Shown here: positions 1 through 10,267 of the stretch, piece after piece | How positions within the stretch are numbered: position 1 is the stretch's first letter | Layout of the letters: each line of letters starts with the position of its first letter | From: Bradyrhizobium sp. Gha | Lineage (GTDB): Bacteria > Pseudomonadota > Alphaproteobacteria > Rhizobiales > Xanthobacteraceae | Assembly (NCBI RefSeq): GCF_900113735.1 | Contig: NZ_FOQM01000027.1 | Location: 1-64,000 of the forward strand | Reading direction: 5' to 3' | Length of the DNA: 64,000 nucleotides | The notes under the pieces: generated by a model | The model's input: the letters and a program-made list of their open reading frames with translations, nothing else | The model's database searches: none | Told to the model about the DNA's origin: nothing | Program-made: the position numbers and the translations under genes

Positions 1-271
1 CTGCCAGTTCCGCCTTCAGACCATGCAGCGTCAGGTGCGGCATCTGAGTGATCCGCTCGACAATGAAGGCGCGGTGCGGATCAAGCACGGGCTTACGGTG
101 ACCGCCCATCTTGCCAGGCGCAGCCGAGCCGGTCGCCCGCTGTCGCTGTGACCACTTCACCACTGACGAGACCGCAACACCAAACCGTTCCGCCACAGAC
201 CGGCAGCTCTCGCCCGCCAAAACCGACGCCACCACACGCTCGCGAAGATCTAGGGAAAGTGGTCGGGTCAT
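1..271 (-). CDS. IS630 family transposase, N-terminal part (partial)
   Basis: The first 90 codons read MTRPLSLDLRERVVASVLAG and continue through a helix-turn-helix region (SCRSVAERFGVAVSSVVKW) typical of IS630 ORF1 or OrfAB transposases. A basic linker (GKMGGHRKPVL) follows and the frame stays open to the window edge. The DDE catalytic domain lies outside. The ATG at 271-269 is the natural family start. The protein would bind the element ends and mobilise it; whether this copy is active cannot be judged from this half. Confidence 0.8.
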   Translation of the reverse strand, partial: MTRPLSLDLRERVVASVLAGESCRSVAERFGVAVSSVVKWSQRQRATGSAAPGKMGGHRKPVLDPHRAFIVERITQMPHLTLHGLKAELA

Positions 272-363
272 GCGATGCTGGCCTCCAATCCAGCCAGCAT
301 CTTGAATCACAATCCGCCAAAAACCGGAATCCCTCCGATTCAATTAAGCAAGGAAATGCTCTA
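1..363 (-). mobile_element. IS630-family insertion sequence, 5' end (cut by window edge)
   Basis: The element enters the window from the left and contains the start of an IS630-type transposase on the minus strand. Its outer end appears to lie at about base 361, at the sequence AATGCTC followed by TA. TA is the dinucleotide that IS630/Tc1 elements duplicate on insertion, so the boundary fits the family. The partner end is outside the window, so the inverted repeat cannot be confirmed. The nearest neighbour is a HAD phosphatase gene whose 3' end lies about 125 bases away and looks intact. Confidence 0.7.
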
Positions 364-487
364 GTAAAGCGAATTGTTTTTCTATGTTGTCATGGACCAT
401 CAGGCGGTGTTTCGCCCGAGCGGCAGCGCAAGCTGTTGTAGCGCGCCGAGCCGCAAGCTGCCATCGAACCTGGAGAAGCACGAGCAG

Positions 488-1138
488 CTAGGCCGGCGTG
501 CGATCTCCGAGGCCGGCCAGTACGGCCGGCGCGATCTCGTCGATGTGCGCGAAGACGAGATCCGGCTGCCGCGCCCGCAGCGCCGCCGGTGCGGCGTAAC
601 CCCAGCTGACCGCGCCGCAGGCAATCCCCACCGCACGCGCCGCCTCGATGTCGCGGACCTCGTCGCCGATTGAAATGACGTTTTGCGGTATCATGCCAGC
701 ACGCCGGATGACGCGGCGAAATTTCGCGGGCTTGCCGAACATGGAAGCCGCGCCCTCGAAATACCGGAATAGCGCGGCTAATGCGCCGAGCTTTTGCCGC
801 GCATTGACTTCGCTGTCCGACGTTACCAGCGCGAGCTGCACGTCGTTCTCGGAGAGCGTCCGCAGCATCGCTTCAGTGCCCGCAAACAGCGAAATCTCCG
901 AGGCCGCTTCGGCCTTCAGACGCCGCGCATAGCGCGCGATCGCCGGCAGCTTCCACACGGGCACCTCGAGCCGTGAGAGGATCTCGCGCGTCGAGGCATG
1001 CCGTAGTCCCTCGACATCCTCATCGCTAACGCGCCGAAAGCCGAAACGATCGGCAACGTCATTGATGGTGCGCAGGAACCAGGGGAAGCTGTCGACGAGA
1101 GTGCCGTCGAGGTCGAAGATGGCGAGGGAGTAGGGCAT
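488..1138 (-). CDS. HAD-superfamily hydrolase, phosphoglycolate phosphatase-like
   Basis: This is a 216-residue cytoplasmic HAD phosphatase. Motif I (FDLDGTLVDS) is at residues 7-16, with the nucleophile and acid/base Asp pair. Motif II is LVTSD, the motif III Lys is in GKPAKF, and motif IV is IGDEVRD. A helical cap domain sits between motifs I and II. I chose the ATG at 1138 because it places the DxDGT motif at the usual position; the frame is open 54 codons further upstream, but that stretch does not look like family sequence. The likely reaction is hydrolysis of a small phosphomonoester such as 2-phosphoglycolate; the substrate is not certain. Confidence 0.85.
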   Translation of the reverse strand: MPYSLAIFDLDGTLVDSFPWFLRTINDVADRFGFRRVSDEDVEGLRHASTREILSRLEVPVWKLPAIARYARRLKAEAASEISLFAGTEAMLRTLSENDVQLALVTSDSEVNARQKLGALAALFRYFEGAASMFGKPAKFRRVIRRAGMIPQNVISIGDEVRDIEAARAVGIACGAVSWGYAAPAALRARQPDLVFAHIDEIAPAVLAGLGDRTPA

Positions 1139-1154
1139 GAAGGAGGGGAGGTTG

Positions 1155-1757
1155 CTAGCAGCAAGCCGGGCTTGCAGATGATTTGGCCGAGGTGTCGGAG
1201 CGCAGTAATGCCGCGCGTCGTACATGCTCACTGGCCCACTCTGCAAATGCAACACGAGAGGCTGGGTCGGCGAAAACCCTGGCTGGAATAAAAAAGCCAA
1301 ACCGTGCGTCGTACCAGAGCGCGACCAGCGTATCGGTATCCTTCACCGCTGCAATCGCATTCCAGAGCATCCGGCTTTCGATGCCCGGAGTCCTAATGAT
1401 TATCGAAACATCGTCAAAGGCAACCTGCCACGTCATCTGCGCGGCTCCACGCAGCTCGAACAATCTGTCAAACATTTGGCGAATGCACCATAGCATCACG
1501 AAGAATGCGAAGAAATATCCCAGCATGAACCACACTAACGATCCGAAGGCCGCGCCCGATGTCGACCAACCTCGATCCACGGCTGTGCAGGCCCAAACGA
1601 TGATCAGGAAGATTGCGACGAGTGGGGCAACAGCGCTGATGCGCGGGTCGATGTGAGCCTTCAGATTTTTGCCAGTGAGAGTTCCAAAGACTCTGTCTTC
1701 GGCTCTGGTGACTTGAAATTCGAAATGAAAGCGGCTTGCTTCAGTTGCGTTGCTCAA
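1155..1757 (-). CDS. YcxB-like membrane protein of unknown function
   Basis: A 200-residue protein with a cytoplasmic N-terminal stretch, two adjacent hydrophobic helices (about residues 43-60 and 70-92) and a C-terminal soluble domain. The tail pattern, ending in FIPARVFAD and a helix, is that of YcxB-like proteins. A strong GGGAGG site sits six bases before a TTG at 1757, so I prefer that start to the upstream one. The ORF ends 16 bases before the HAD gene start, so the two may be co-transcribed. The family has no assigned biochemical role. Confidence 0.7.
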   Translation of the reverse strand: MSNATEASRFHFEFQVTRAEDRVFGTLTGKNLKAHIDPRISAVAPLVAIFLIIVWACTAVDRGWSTSGAAFGSLVWFMLGYFFAFFVMLWCIRQMFDRLFELRGAAQMTWQVAFDDVSIIIRTPGIESRMLWNAIAAVKDTDTLVALWYDARFGFFIPARVFADPASRVAFAEWASEHVRRAALLRSDTSAKSSASPACC

Positions 1758-1933
1758 ATCTGACCTCCCGACGGCGAAGTCAGAAAAGTACAGCAAGGAT
1801 CAGCGACAAACCAGAGGTTGCCGATAAACGAACTAAGTATCGTCTCTTGGAAGAAGCGAAAATGCACCGATCGGCCAATGCGACTGGCCGATTCAAGATC
1901 CCGTAGACACACTGCCAAGACTGCAGCGACAGG

Positions 1934-4909
<2,976 letters not shown>

Positions 4910-5006
4910 CCGAATTGCCCTCAAGGAATCCCAAAGCTACGCGCTCGCGCCAACGTTAAGGCGCGCTTCGCCCGGAACCGGGATCGGCGCCAATGGGGTT
5001 GTGAGC

Positions 5007-5021
5007 GAACGTAGGAAGAAC
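5007..5021 (-). promoter_or_regulatory. LexA (SOS) box upstream of uvrA
   Basis: The sequence GAACGTAGGAAGAAC is an exact match to the alphaproteobacterial LexA operator GAAC-N7-GAAC. It sits 98-112 bases upstream of the uvrA start. uvrA is a classical SOS gene, so LexA repression is very likely. A second exact copy of the pattern precedes ssb at 6485. Confidence 0.85.
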
Positions 5022-5121
5022 GGAGACAGATTTCCAGAGGGACTTGCGAATCGTCAACGGATTGTTGTGGCGCTGGCGGGACTTGGCAGCAGCTGATAAC
5101 AATTGCACTGAATGGAACAGC

Positions 5122-5148
5122 AAAAAGGCCGGCGCGAGGCCGGCCTTT
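5122..5148 (-). terminator. Intrinsic terminator of the outer-membrane protein gene
   Basis: A perfect 10-bp stem (AAAGGCCGGC / GCCGGCCTTT) encloses the loop GCGAG. Read on the minus strand it is followed by a run of T. It lies about 30 bases after the stop of the beta-barrel gene at 5177. A degraded version of the same hairpin lies at 6111, after the pseudogene copy. Confidence 0.85.
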
Positions 5149-5176
5149 CGTGACGTTGTGACGTCGGTTGCGAGGA

Positions 5177-5923
5177 TCAGTACTTCGCGACGACCGGGCC
5201 ACCGAAGGTGTAGTTCAGGCGGACGGTGCCCATGTCCACATCCTGCTTGATGTTGTCGGCGCGGAAGGGCACGCCGACAACCGTGAAGCTGTCGTTGTGC
5301 TTGCCCATGAACAGGTGGTTGTACTCAAAACCAACCGACCAGTTCGGCGCGAAGCCGAACTCGATGCCGGTGCCGATGGTGCCGCCCCAACGGGTGTCGC
5401 TCGCGTCGCCGAAGGTGACACCCGCCAGAGTGCCGCTGAACTTGTTGTGGGTGACGGCCGCACCGCCCTTCACATACCAGAGAACGTTGTTCCAAGCATA
5501 ACCCACCTGGCCGGTGAAGAGGCCGATGGCGTCGATCTTGGTATTGTTCACCAGCGGGAAGAAAGCGGCGGGCGAGCTTGTGTTCGAGCCCTTCAGATTG
5601 GCCCAATCACCCTGCGCTTCGAGGCCGAACACCCAGGCTGCGGACTGCCAGCGATAGCCGATTTGACCACCGGCGACAGCGCCGGTCGCATCATGGCAAC
5701 CTTCGCTCGTCGTGGCGACAGCAGCGCCGGCGACGCTGGTCGTGTCCCAGCAATTGTGGCTGGAGCCGCCACCAGCGTTGGCGCCAATGTAGAAGCCGCT
5801 CCAGTTGTAGATCGAGGCGATAGCTACCGGGGCCTTGGTGTAGGGGCGAGCCGCCAGGTCGGCAGCCGAGGCGGCGCCAGTGAGGGCGAGCAGACAGGCC
5901 GAAGCCAACAAAACCTTTTTCAT
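5177..5923 (-). CDS. Outer-membrane beta-barrel protein (Omp25/Omp31-type)
   Basis: A 248-residue porin-like or OmpA-like barrel. The signal peptide MKKVLLASACLLALTGAASA is followed by the mature start ADLAARPY. Alternating Gly/aromatic strands follow: WSGFYIGANAGGG, GGQIGYRWQ and a C-terminal RLNYTFGG. These are marks of the rhizobial/Brucella Omp25-Omp31 family that sits in the outer membrane. The ATG at 5923 starts directly at the signal peptide; an in-frame TTG lies two codons upstream. It has its own terminator. A paralogue that has lost its reading frame lies just upstream (6197-6470), so the locus once held a tandem pair. Confidence 0.9.
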   Translation of the reverse strand: MKKVLLASACLLALTGAASAADLAARPYTKAPVAIASIYNWSGFYIGANAGGGSSHNCWDTTSVAGAAVATTSEGCHDATGAVAGGQIGYRWQSAAWVFGLEAQGDWANLKGSNTSSPAAFFPLVNNTKIDAIGLFTGQVGYAWNNVLWYVKGGAAVTHNKFSGTLAGVTFGDASDTRWGGTIGTGIEFGFAPNWSVGFEYNHLFMGKHNDSFTVVGVPFRADNIKQDVDMGTVRLNYTFGGPVVAKY

Positions 5924-6106
5924 TTTCAACTTATCCCAGTCCCAGTTTCTGTGGTTGCCTTCCGTACGTCGGAAGGGCAGCGGACGCTATGGTCCAACTG
6001 ACGTCTTGCTTACACCACTGAAGCCGCAAGTTGTGTCTCTCAAAAGTCACAACAGACGCGAAAATAGCGCTTGCTGGCCTTGGGGTTCCCACCTGGAAGA
6101 AGCAGC

Positions 6107-6131
6107 AAAGGGCCGGCGCGAGACCGGCCTT
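6107..6131 (-). terminator. Degenerate terminator after the outer-membrane protein pseudogene
   Basis: GGCCGG (6111-6116) and CCGGCC (6124-6129) form a stem around GCGAGA-type bases, with flanking AAA and TT. It copies the hairpin at 5122-5148 but has an interrupted upper stem and no clean T-run. It lies about 65 bases after the pseudogene end, the same layout as the intact copy. Confidence 0.55.
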
Positions 6132-6196
6132 CGATTCTCAAAAGATGTCAGAGGATTAGTGCTTGGAGATCAGTGCCTTATCATCGGTATTGGCGA

Positions 6197-6470
6197 TCAC
6201 CGGCCGAAGCGGTAATTGACGCGGACGAGACCCATGTCGACATTCTGGCTGATCGGGTCAGTCTGGAATGCAGAGCCAGCGAGTGGGTTCAGCGTGACGG
6301 TCCGATTCCCAGGAAGATGTGGTCATCCTCCACGCCGACCGTCCGTTCGGCGCGAGACCGACGCGAGACCGGCACCGACCGCGCCGCCCCAGCGGGTGTC
6401 GCTGGTCAAGCGAGCAGGGGCCGGCTCCAACCGGGCCGCGCGCGGTGAAGGTGTCGTACGCTTGGGGCGC
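6197..6470 (-). pseudogene. Remnant of an outer-membrane beta-barrel gene
   Basis: Read on the minus strand, the last part encodes TVTLNPLAGSAFQTDP and then NVDMGLVRVNYRFGR before a stop at 6197. This matches the C-terminus of the neighbouring intact barrel (VDMGTVRLNYTFGG). Further upstream SDTRWGGAVGAG matches SDTRWGGTIGTG of the intact gene, and LAPN with a later DHIFLG-type stretch can be restored only by adding single bases. At least two single-base deletions and an in-frame stop break the frame. No start codon or signal peptide remains. It is a decayed tandem paralogue. Confidence 0.8.
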
Positions 6471-6484
6471 AGCGATTTCGATGG

Positions 6485-6499
6485 GAACAAATCTGGAAC
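6485..6499 (+). promoter_or_regulatory. LexA (SOS) box upstream of ssb
   Basis: GAACAAATCTGGAAC is an exact GAAC-N7-GAAC operator, 145 bases upstream of the ssb start. ssb and uvrA are often SOS genes, and here they sit on opposite strands with the barrel genes between them, each with its own box. Confidence 0.82.
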
Positions 6500-6643
6500 G
6501 AATGTCCGATCGGTGCTATATGTGGGGATAACCGAGGGCGTGGTGGGCCGATCGGCGCTTCTAAGCGTATAGGGTCGGCCCAACAGGCGGTAGCGCGGGC
6601 GCGCCTTTTCGAAATTCAGTGGCATTTGGAGTGGAGAGCGGCG

Positions 6644-7141
6644 ATGGCGGGTAGCGTCAACAAGGTCATTCTGGTTGGAAATCTCGGCAAGGATCCGGAG
6701 ATCCGCCGCACCCAGGATGGGCGGCCGATCGCGAATCTGAGCATCGCCACCTCCGAGACCTGGCGCGACAAGAACAGCGGCGAGCGCAAGGAAAAGACCG
6801 AGTGGCACCGCGTCGTGATTTTCAATGAGGGACTCTGCAAGGTCGCCGAGCAATATCTGAAGAAGGGCGCCAAGGTTTACATCGAGGGCGCGCTCCAGAC
6901 CCGCAAATGGACGGACCAGAGCGGCGTCGAGAAGTACTCGACAGAGGTCGTGCTCCAGGGCTTCAACTCGACCCTGACGATGCTCGACGGCCGCGGCGGC
7001 GGCGGAGGAGGCGGCAGCTTCGGCGACGAGCCGGGCGGCGATTTCGGCTCCTCGGGTCCCGTGAGCAGCGCACCGCGCCGCCCGGTTGCCGCCGGCGGCG
7101 GTGGCCGCAACAACGACATGGACGACGATATCCCGTTCTAA
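6644..7141 (+). CDS. ssb: Single-stranded DNA-binding protein
   Basis: The 165-residue protein has an OB-fold start (MAGSVNKVILVGNLGKDPE) and conserved stretches RPIANLSIATSE, EWHRVVIF and YIEGALQTRKW. A Gly-rich disordered linker follows, ending in the acidic tip MDDDIPF, which binds partner proteins such as exonuclease I, RecO and DNA polymerase III chi. It coats ssDNA during replication and repair. The ATG at 6644 has GGAGAG upstream; an in-frame TTG six codons earlier is less likely. A LexA box upstream suggests SOS induction. Confidence 0.97.
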   Translation: MAGSVNKVILVGNLGKDPEIRRTQDGRPIANLSIATSETWRDKNSGERKEKTEWHRVVIFNEGLCKVAEQYLKKGAKVYIEGALQTRKWTDQSGVEKYSTEVVLQGFNSTLTMLDGRGGGGGGGSFGDEPGGDFGSSGPVSSAPRRPVAAGGGGRNNDMDDDIPF

Positions 7142-7467
7142 GAATGCTCCGGGCGATGGGGGGCGCTGGTCGGGTTGAGCAACACCTTTCACGCCGCGTC
7201 AGTAAACCCAACTGATCGACAGAAGGGGCTCGGAATTTCCGGGCCCGCTTCATGTTCGGGAGAACGGGCGCACTTGCCCGCGGCTTGACTGTCCCCTCCG
7301 AGGCGATTTCGCAAGGTTGATTCCAGGCTCATCCAAGATGCCCGCTTCAGGGGCGTAAGTTATTGGAAAAATGGACGGAAAAAGCGCTTCCAGGCCGCCG
7401 CCAAGGGTGGTTATCAGGGCCTCGATGCGCTATATGATTCCCAGATAGAATCTCACCGGATTTCCCT
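7142..7467 (+). other. Intergenic region between ssb and gyrA
   Basis: These 326 bases carry no convincing gene. An in-frame stop at 7435 limits how far upstream gyrA can start. I see no clear terminator or known regulatory motif; the gyrA promoter must lie here. Confidence 0.5.
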
Positions 7468-10215
7468 TTGGCAGACGACGACAACAAGCCCGGCGACCAG
7501 CCGGCGCAACCCTCGGACATTCGCCCCGTCTCGATCTACGAGGAGATGAAGAAGTCCTACCTCGATTACGCCATGAGCGTGATCGTATCGCGCGCGCTGC
7601 CCGATGCGCGCGACGGGTTGAAGCCGGTGCATCGCCGCATCCTCTATGCGATGAACAATCGCGGCGACACACCGGACAAGAAGCACAAGAAGTCCGCCGG
7701 TGCCGTCGGTGAAGTCATGGGTAAGTACCACCCCCATGGCGACCAGGCGATTTACGACGCGTTGGTGCGCATGGCGCAGGACTTCTCGATGCGCGCGCCC
7801 CTGATCGACGGACAGGGCAATTTCGGCTCGGTCGACGGCGATCCGCCAGCGGCCATGCGCTACACCGAATCCCGCCTGACCAAGATCGCGCTGAAGCTGC
7901 TCGAGGACATCGACGACGACACGGTCGATTTCCAGGACAACTATGACGGCTCCGAGCGCGAGCCGGTGGTTCTGCCGGCTCGGTTCCCGAACCTTCTGGT
8001 CAACGGCGCCGGCGGCATCGCCGTCGGCATGGCCACCAATATTCCGCCGCACAATCTGGGCGAGGTCATCGATGCCTGCGTAGCGCTGATCGATAATCCG
8101 TCGCTGACGATCGACGAGCTCAACAACATCATCCCGGGCCCGGACTTCCCGACCGGCGGCATCATCCTTGGACGCCAGGGCATCCGCAGCGCCTATCACC
8201 TCGGCCGCGGCTCCATCGTGATGCGTGGCAAGGTCGAGTTCGAGACGATCCGGAAGGAGCGCGAGGCGATCGTCATCACCGAGATCCCGTATCAGGTGAA
8301 CAAGGCGACGATGGTCGAGCGCATCGCCGAGCTCTACAAGGAAAAGAAGATCGAGGGCATCTCCGACCTGCGCGACGAGTCCGACCGCGACGGCTACCGC
8401 GTCGTCGTCGAGCTCAAGCGCGACGCCGTGCCCGACGTGGTGCTGAACCAGCTCTACAAATTCACACCGCTGCAGACTTCTTTCGGCGTCAACGCCGTCG
8501 CGCTCGATAGTGGCCGTCCGCAGACGATGAACCTGAAGGACATGCTGACGATCTTCGTCGGCTTCCGCGAGCAGGTCGTCACCCGCCGCACCAAATACAA
8601 GCTGCGCAAGGCGCGCGAGCGGGCGCATGAGCAGGTCGGCCTTGCGATCGCGGTCGCCAATATCGACGAGATCATCAGGGTCATCAGGCATTCGCCGACG
8701 CCGGCCGCCGCGCGCGAGACCCTGATGACGCGCGACTGGCCCGCGCGCGACGTCGAGGACATCATCACGCTGATCGACGATCCCCGCCATCGCATCAACG
8801 AGAACGGCACCATCCGCCTCTCGCTGGAGCAGGCGAGGGCGATCCTCGAGCTGCGCCTCGCACGCCTCACCGCACTCGGCCGCGACGAAATCGGCGAGGA
8901 GCTGGCAAAGCTCGCCGGCGAGATCGGCGAGTATCTCGAGATCCTGCGCTCGCGCGCCCGCATCCTCGACATCATCAAGACCGAGCTTGCCGAGGTAAAG
9001 GCCGAGTTCGCCACGCCACGCAAGACAGTGATCATGGAGCAGGAAGGCGAGGTCGAGGACGAGGACCTGATCCAGCGCGAGGACATGGTCGTCACCGTGT
9101 CGCACGCCGGCTACGTCAAGCGCGTGCCGCTGTCGGCCTATCGTGCCCAGCGCCGCGGCGGCAAGGGCCGCGCCGGCATGCAGACCCGCGACGAGGACTT
9201 CGTCAGCCGGCTCTTTGTCGCATCCACTCATACTCCGGTGTTGTTCTTCTCGTCGCGCGGCCAGGTCTACAAGGAAAAGGTCTGGCGGCTGCCGATGGCT
9301 GCGCCCAACGCGCGCGGCAAGGCTTTGATCAACATTCTGCCGCTGGAGCAGGGCGAGCGCATCACCACCATCATGCCGCTGCCCGAGGACGAATCCACCT
9401 GGGCGCAGCTCGATGTGATGTTCGCAACGACGGGCGGCAACGTCCGTCGCAACAAGCTGTCCGACTTCGTCGACGTCCGCCGCTCCGGCATCATCGCGAT
9501 GAAGCTCGACGATGGCGAGGCGATCGTCGACGTCCAGATTTGCACCGAGCGCGACGACGTGCTGCTGACCGCGGCCGGCGGCCAGTGCATCCGCTTCCCG
9601 GTCCCCGACGTCCGCGTCTTCACCGGACGCACCTCGATGGGCGTGCGCGGCATCGCGCTCGGCGAGGGCGACAAGGTGATCTCACTGGCGATCCTGCGCC
9701 ATGTCGAGACCACCTCGGACGAGCGTTCGGCCTACCTGAAGATGCGCCGCGCGGTCGCCGGTGAAGCTGCGGCCGAAGAGCCGGCAGCGGACGCCGAGGC
9801 CGAGGAGACTTCCGGCAGCTTCCAGCTCCCGCAGGAGCGCTATGCCGAGATGTCGGCGGCCGAGCAGGTGGTGCTGACCGTCTCGGTCAACGGCTATGGC
9901 AAGCGGACCTCGTCCTACGAGTACCGCACCACGGGCCGCGGCGGCAAAGGCATCGTCGCCATGAGCGTCAACAACCGCAACGGCAACCTCGTCGCGTCCT
10001 TCCCCGTCGAGGATGCGGATCAGATCATGCTGGTCACCGACAAGGGCCAGCTGATCCGCTGCCCGGTGGAAGGCATCCGCATCGCCGGCCGCTCGACGCA
10101 AGGCGTGATCGTGTTCGACACCGCCGAGGACGAGCACGTCGTCTCGGTCGAGCACATCACGGAAGAGGCCGAGAACGGGAATGGCGCGAATGGAGAACAG
10201 GCGAATGGCGAATAG
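7468..10215 (+). CDS. gyrA: DNA gyrase subunit A
   Basis: The 915-residue GyrA is the cleavage and reunion subunit of gyrase, which introduces negative supercoils with GyrB. The catalytic Tyr is in AAMRYTESRL near residue 127. The GyrA box is QRRGGKG, and the six C-terminal blades follow, with a second GRGGKG. The start is a TTG; a stop codon 33 bases upstream in the same frame leaves no ATG. The quinolone-determining loop reads HPHGDQAIYDALV, with Gln where E. coli has Ser83, while the Asp equivalent to Asp87 is kept. A disordered acidic insert (about residues 755-785) separates two blades. It ends 53 bases from convergent kup. Confidence 0.97.
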   Translation: MADDDNKPGDQPAQPSDIRPVSIYEEMKKSYLDYAMSVIVSRALPDARDGLKPVHRRILYAMNNRGDTPDKKHKKSAGAVGEVMGKYHPHGDQAIYDALVRMAQDFSMRAPLIDGQGNFGSVDGDPPAAMRYTESRLTKIALKLLEDIDDDTVDFQDNYDGSEREPVVLPARFPNLLVNGAGGIAVGMATNIPPHNLGEVIDACVALIDNPSLTIDELNNIIPGPDFPTGGIILGRQGIRSAYHLGRGSIVMRGKVEFETIRKEREAIVITEIPYQVNKATMVERIAELYKEKKIEGISDLRDESDRDGYRVVVELKRDAVPDVVLNQLYKFTPLQTSFGVNAVALDSGRPQTMNLKDMLTIFVGFREQVVTRRTKYKLRKARERAHEQVGLAIAVANIDEIIRVIRHSPTPAAARETLMTRDWPARDVEDIITLIDDPRHRINENGTIRLSLEQARAILELRLARLTALGRDEIGEELAKLAGEIGEYLEILRSRARILDIIKTELAEVKAEFATPRKTVIMEQEGEVEDEDLIQREDMVVTVSHAGYVKRVPLSAYRAQRRGGKGRAGMQTRDEDFVSRLFVASTHTPVLFFSSRGQVYKEKVWRLPMAAPNARGKALINILPLEQGERITTIMPLPEDESTWAQLDVMFATTGGNVRRNKLSDFVDVRRSGIIAMKLDDGEAIVDVQICTERDDVLLTAAGGQCIRFPVPDVRVFTGRTSMGVRGIALGEGDKVISLAILRHVETTSDERSAYLKMRRAVAGEAAAEEPAADAEAEETSGSFQLPQERYAEMSAAEQVVLTVSVNGYGKRTSSYEYRTTGRGGKGIVAMSVNNRNGNLVASFPVEDADQIMLVTDKGQLIRCPVEGIRIAGRSTQGVIVFDTAEDEHVVSVEHITEEAENGNGANGEQANGE

Positions 10216-10267
10216 GGAATAGCGACTGAACTTCGCTGCTCTATCGCTATTGGCCACCCACCATTCG

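Noticed and set aside
7453..9231. Antisense ORF of 592 codons across gyrA
   Set aside because: Shadow of gyrA; His/Asp/Leu-rich composition typical of reverse frames, with no start signal.
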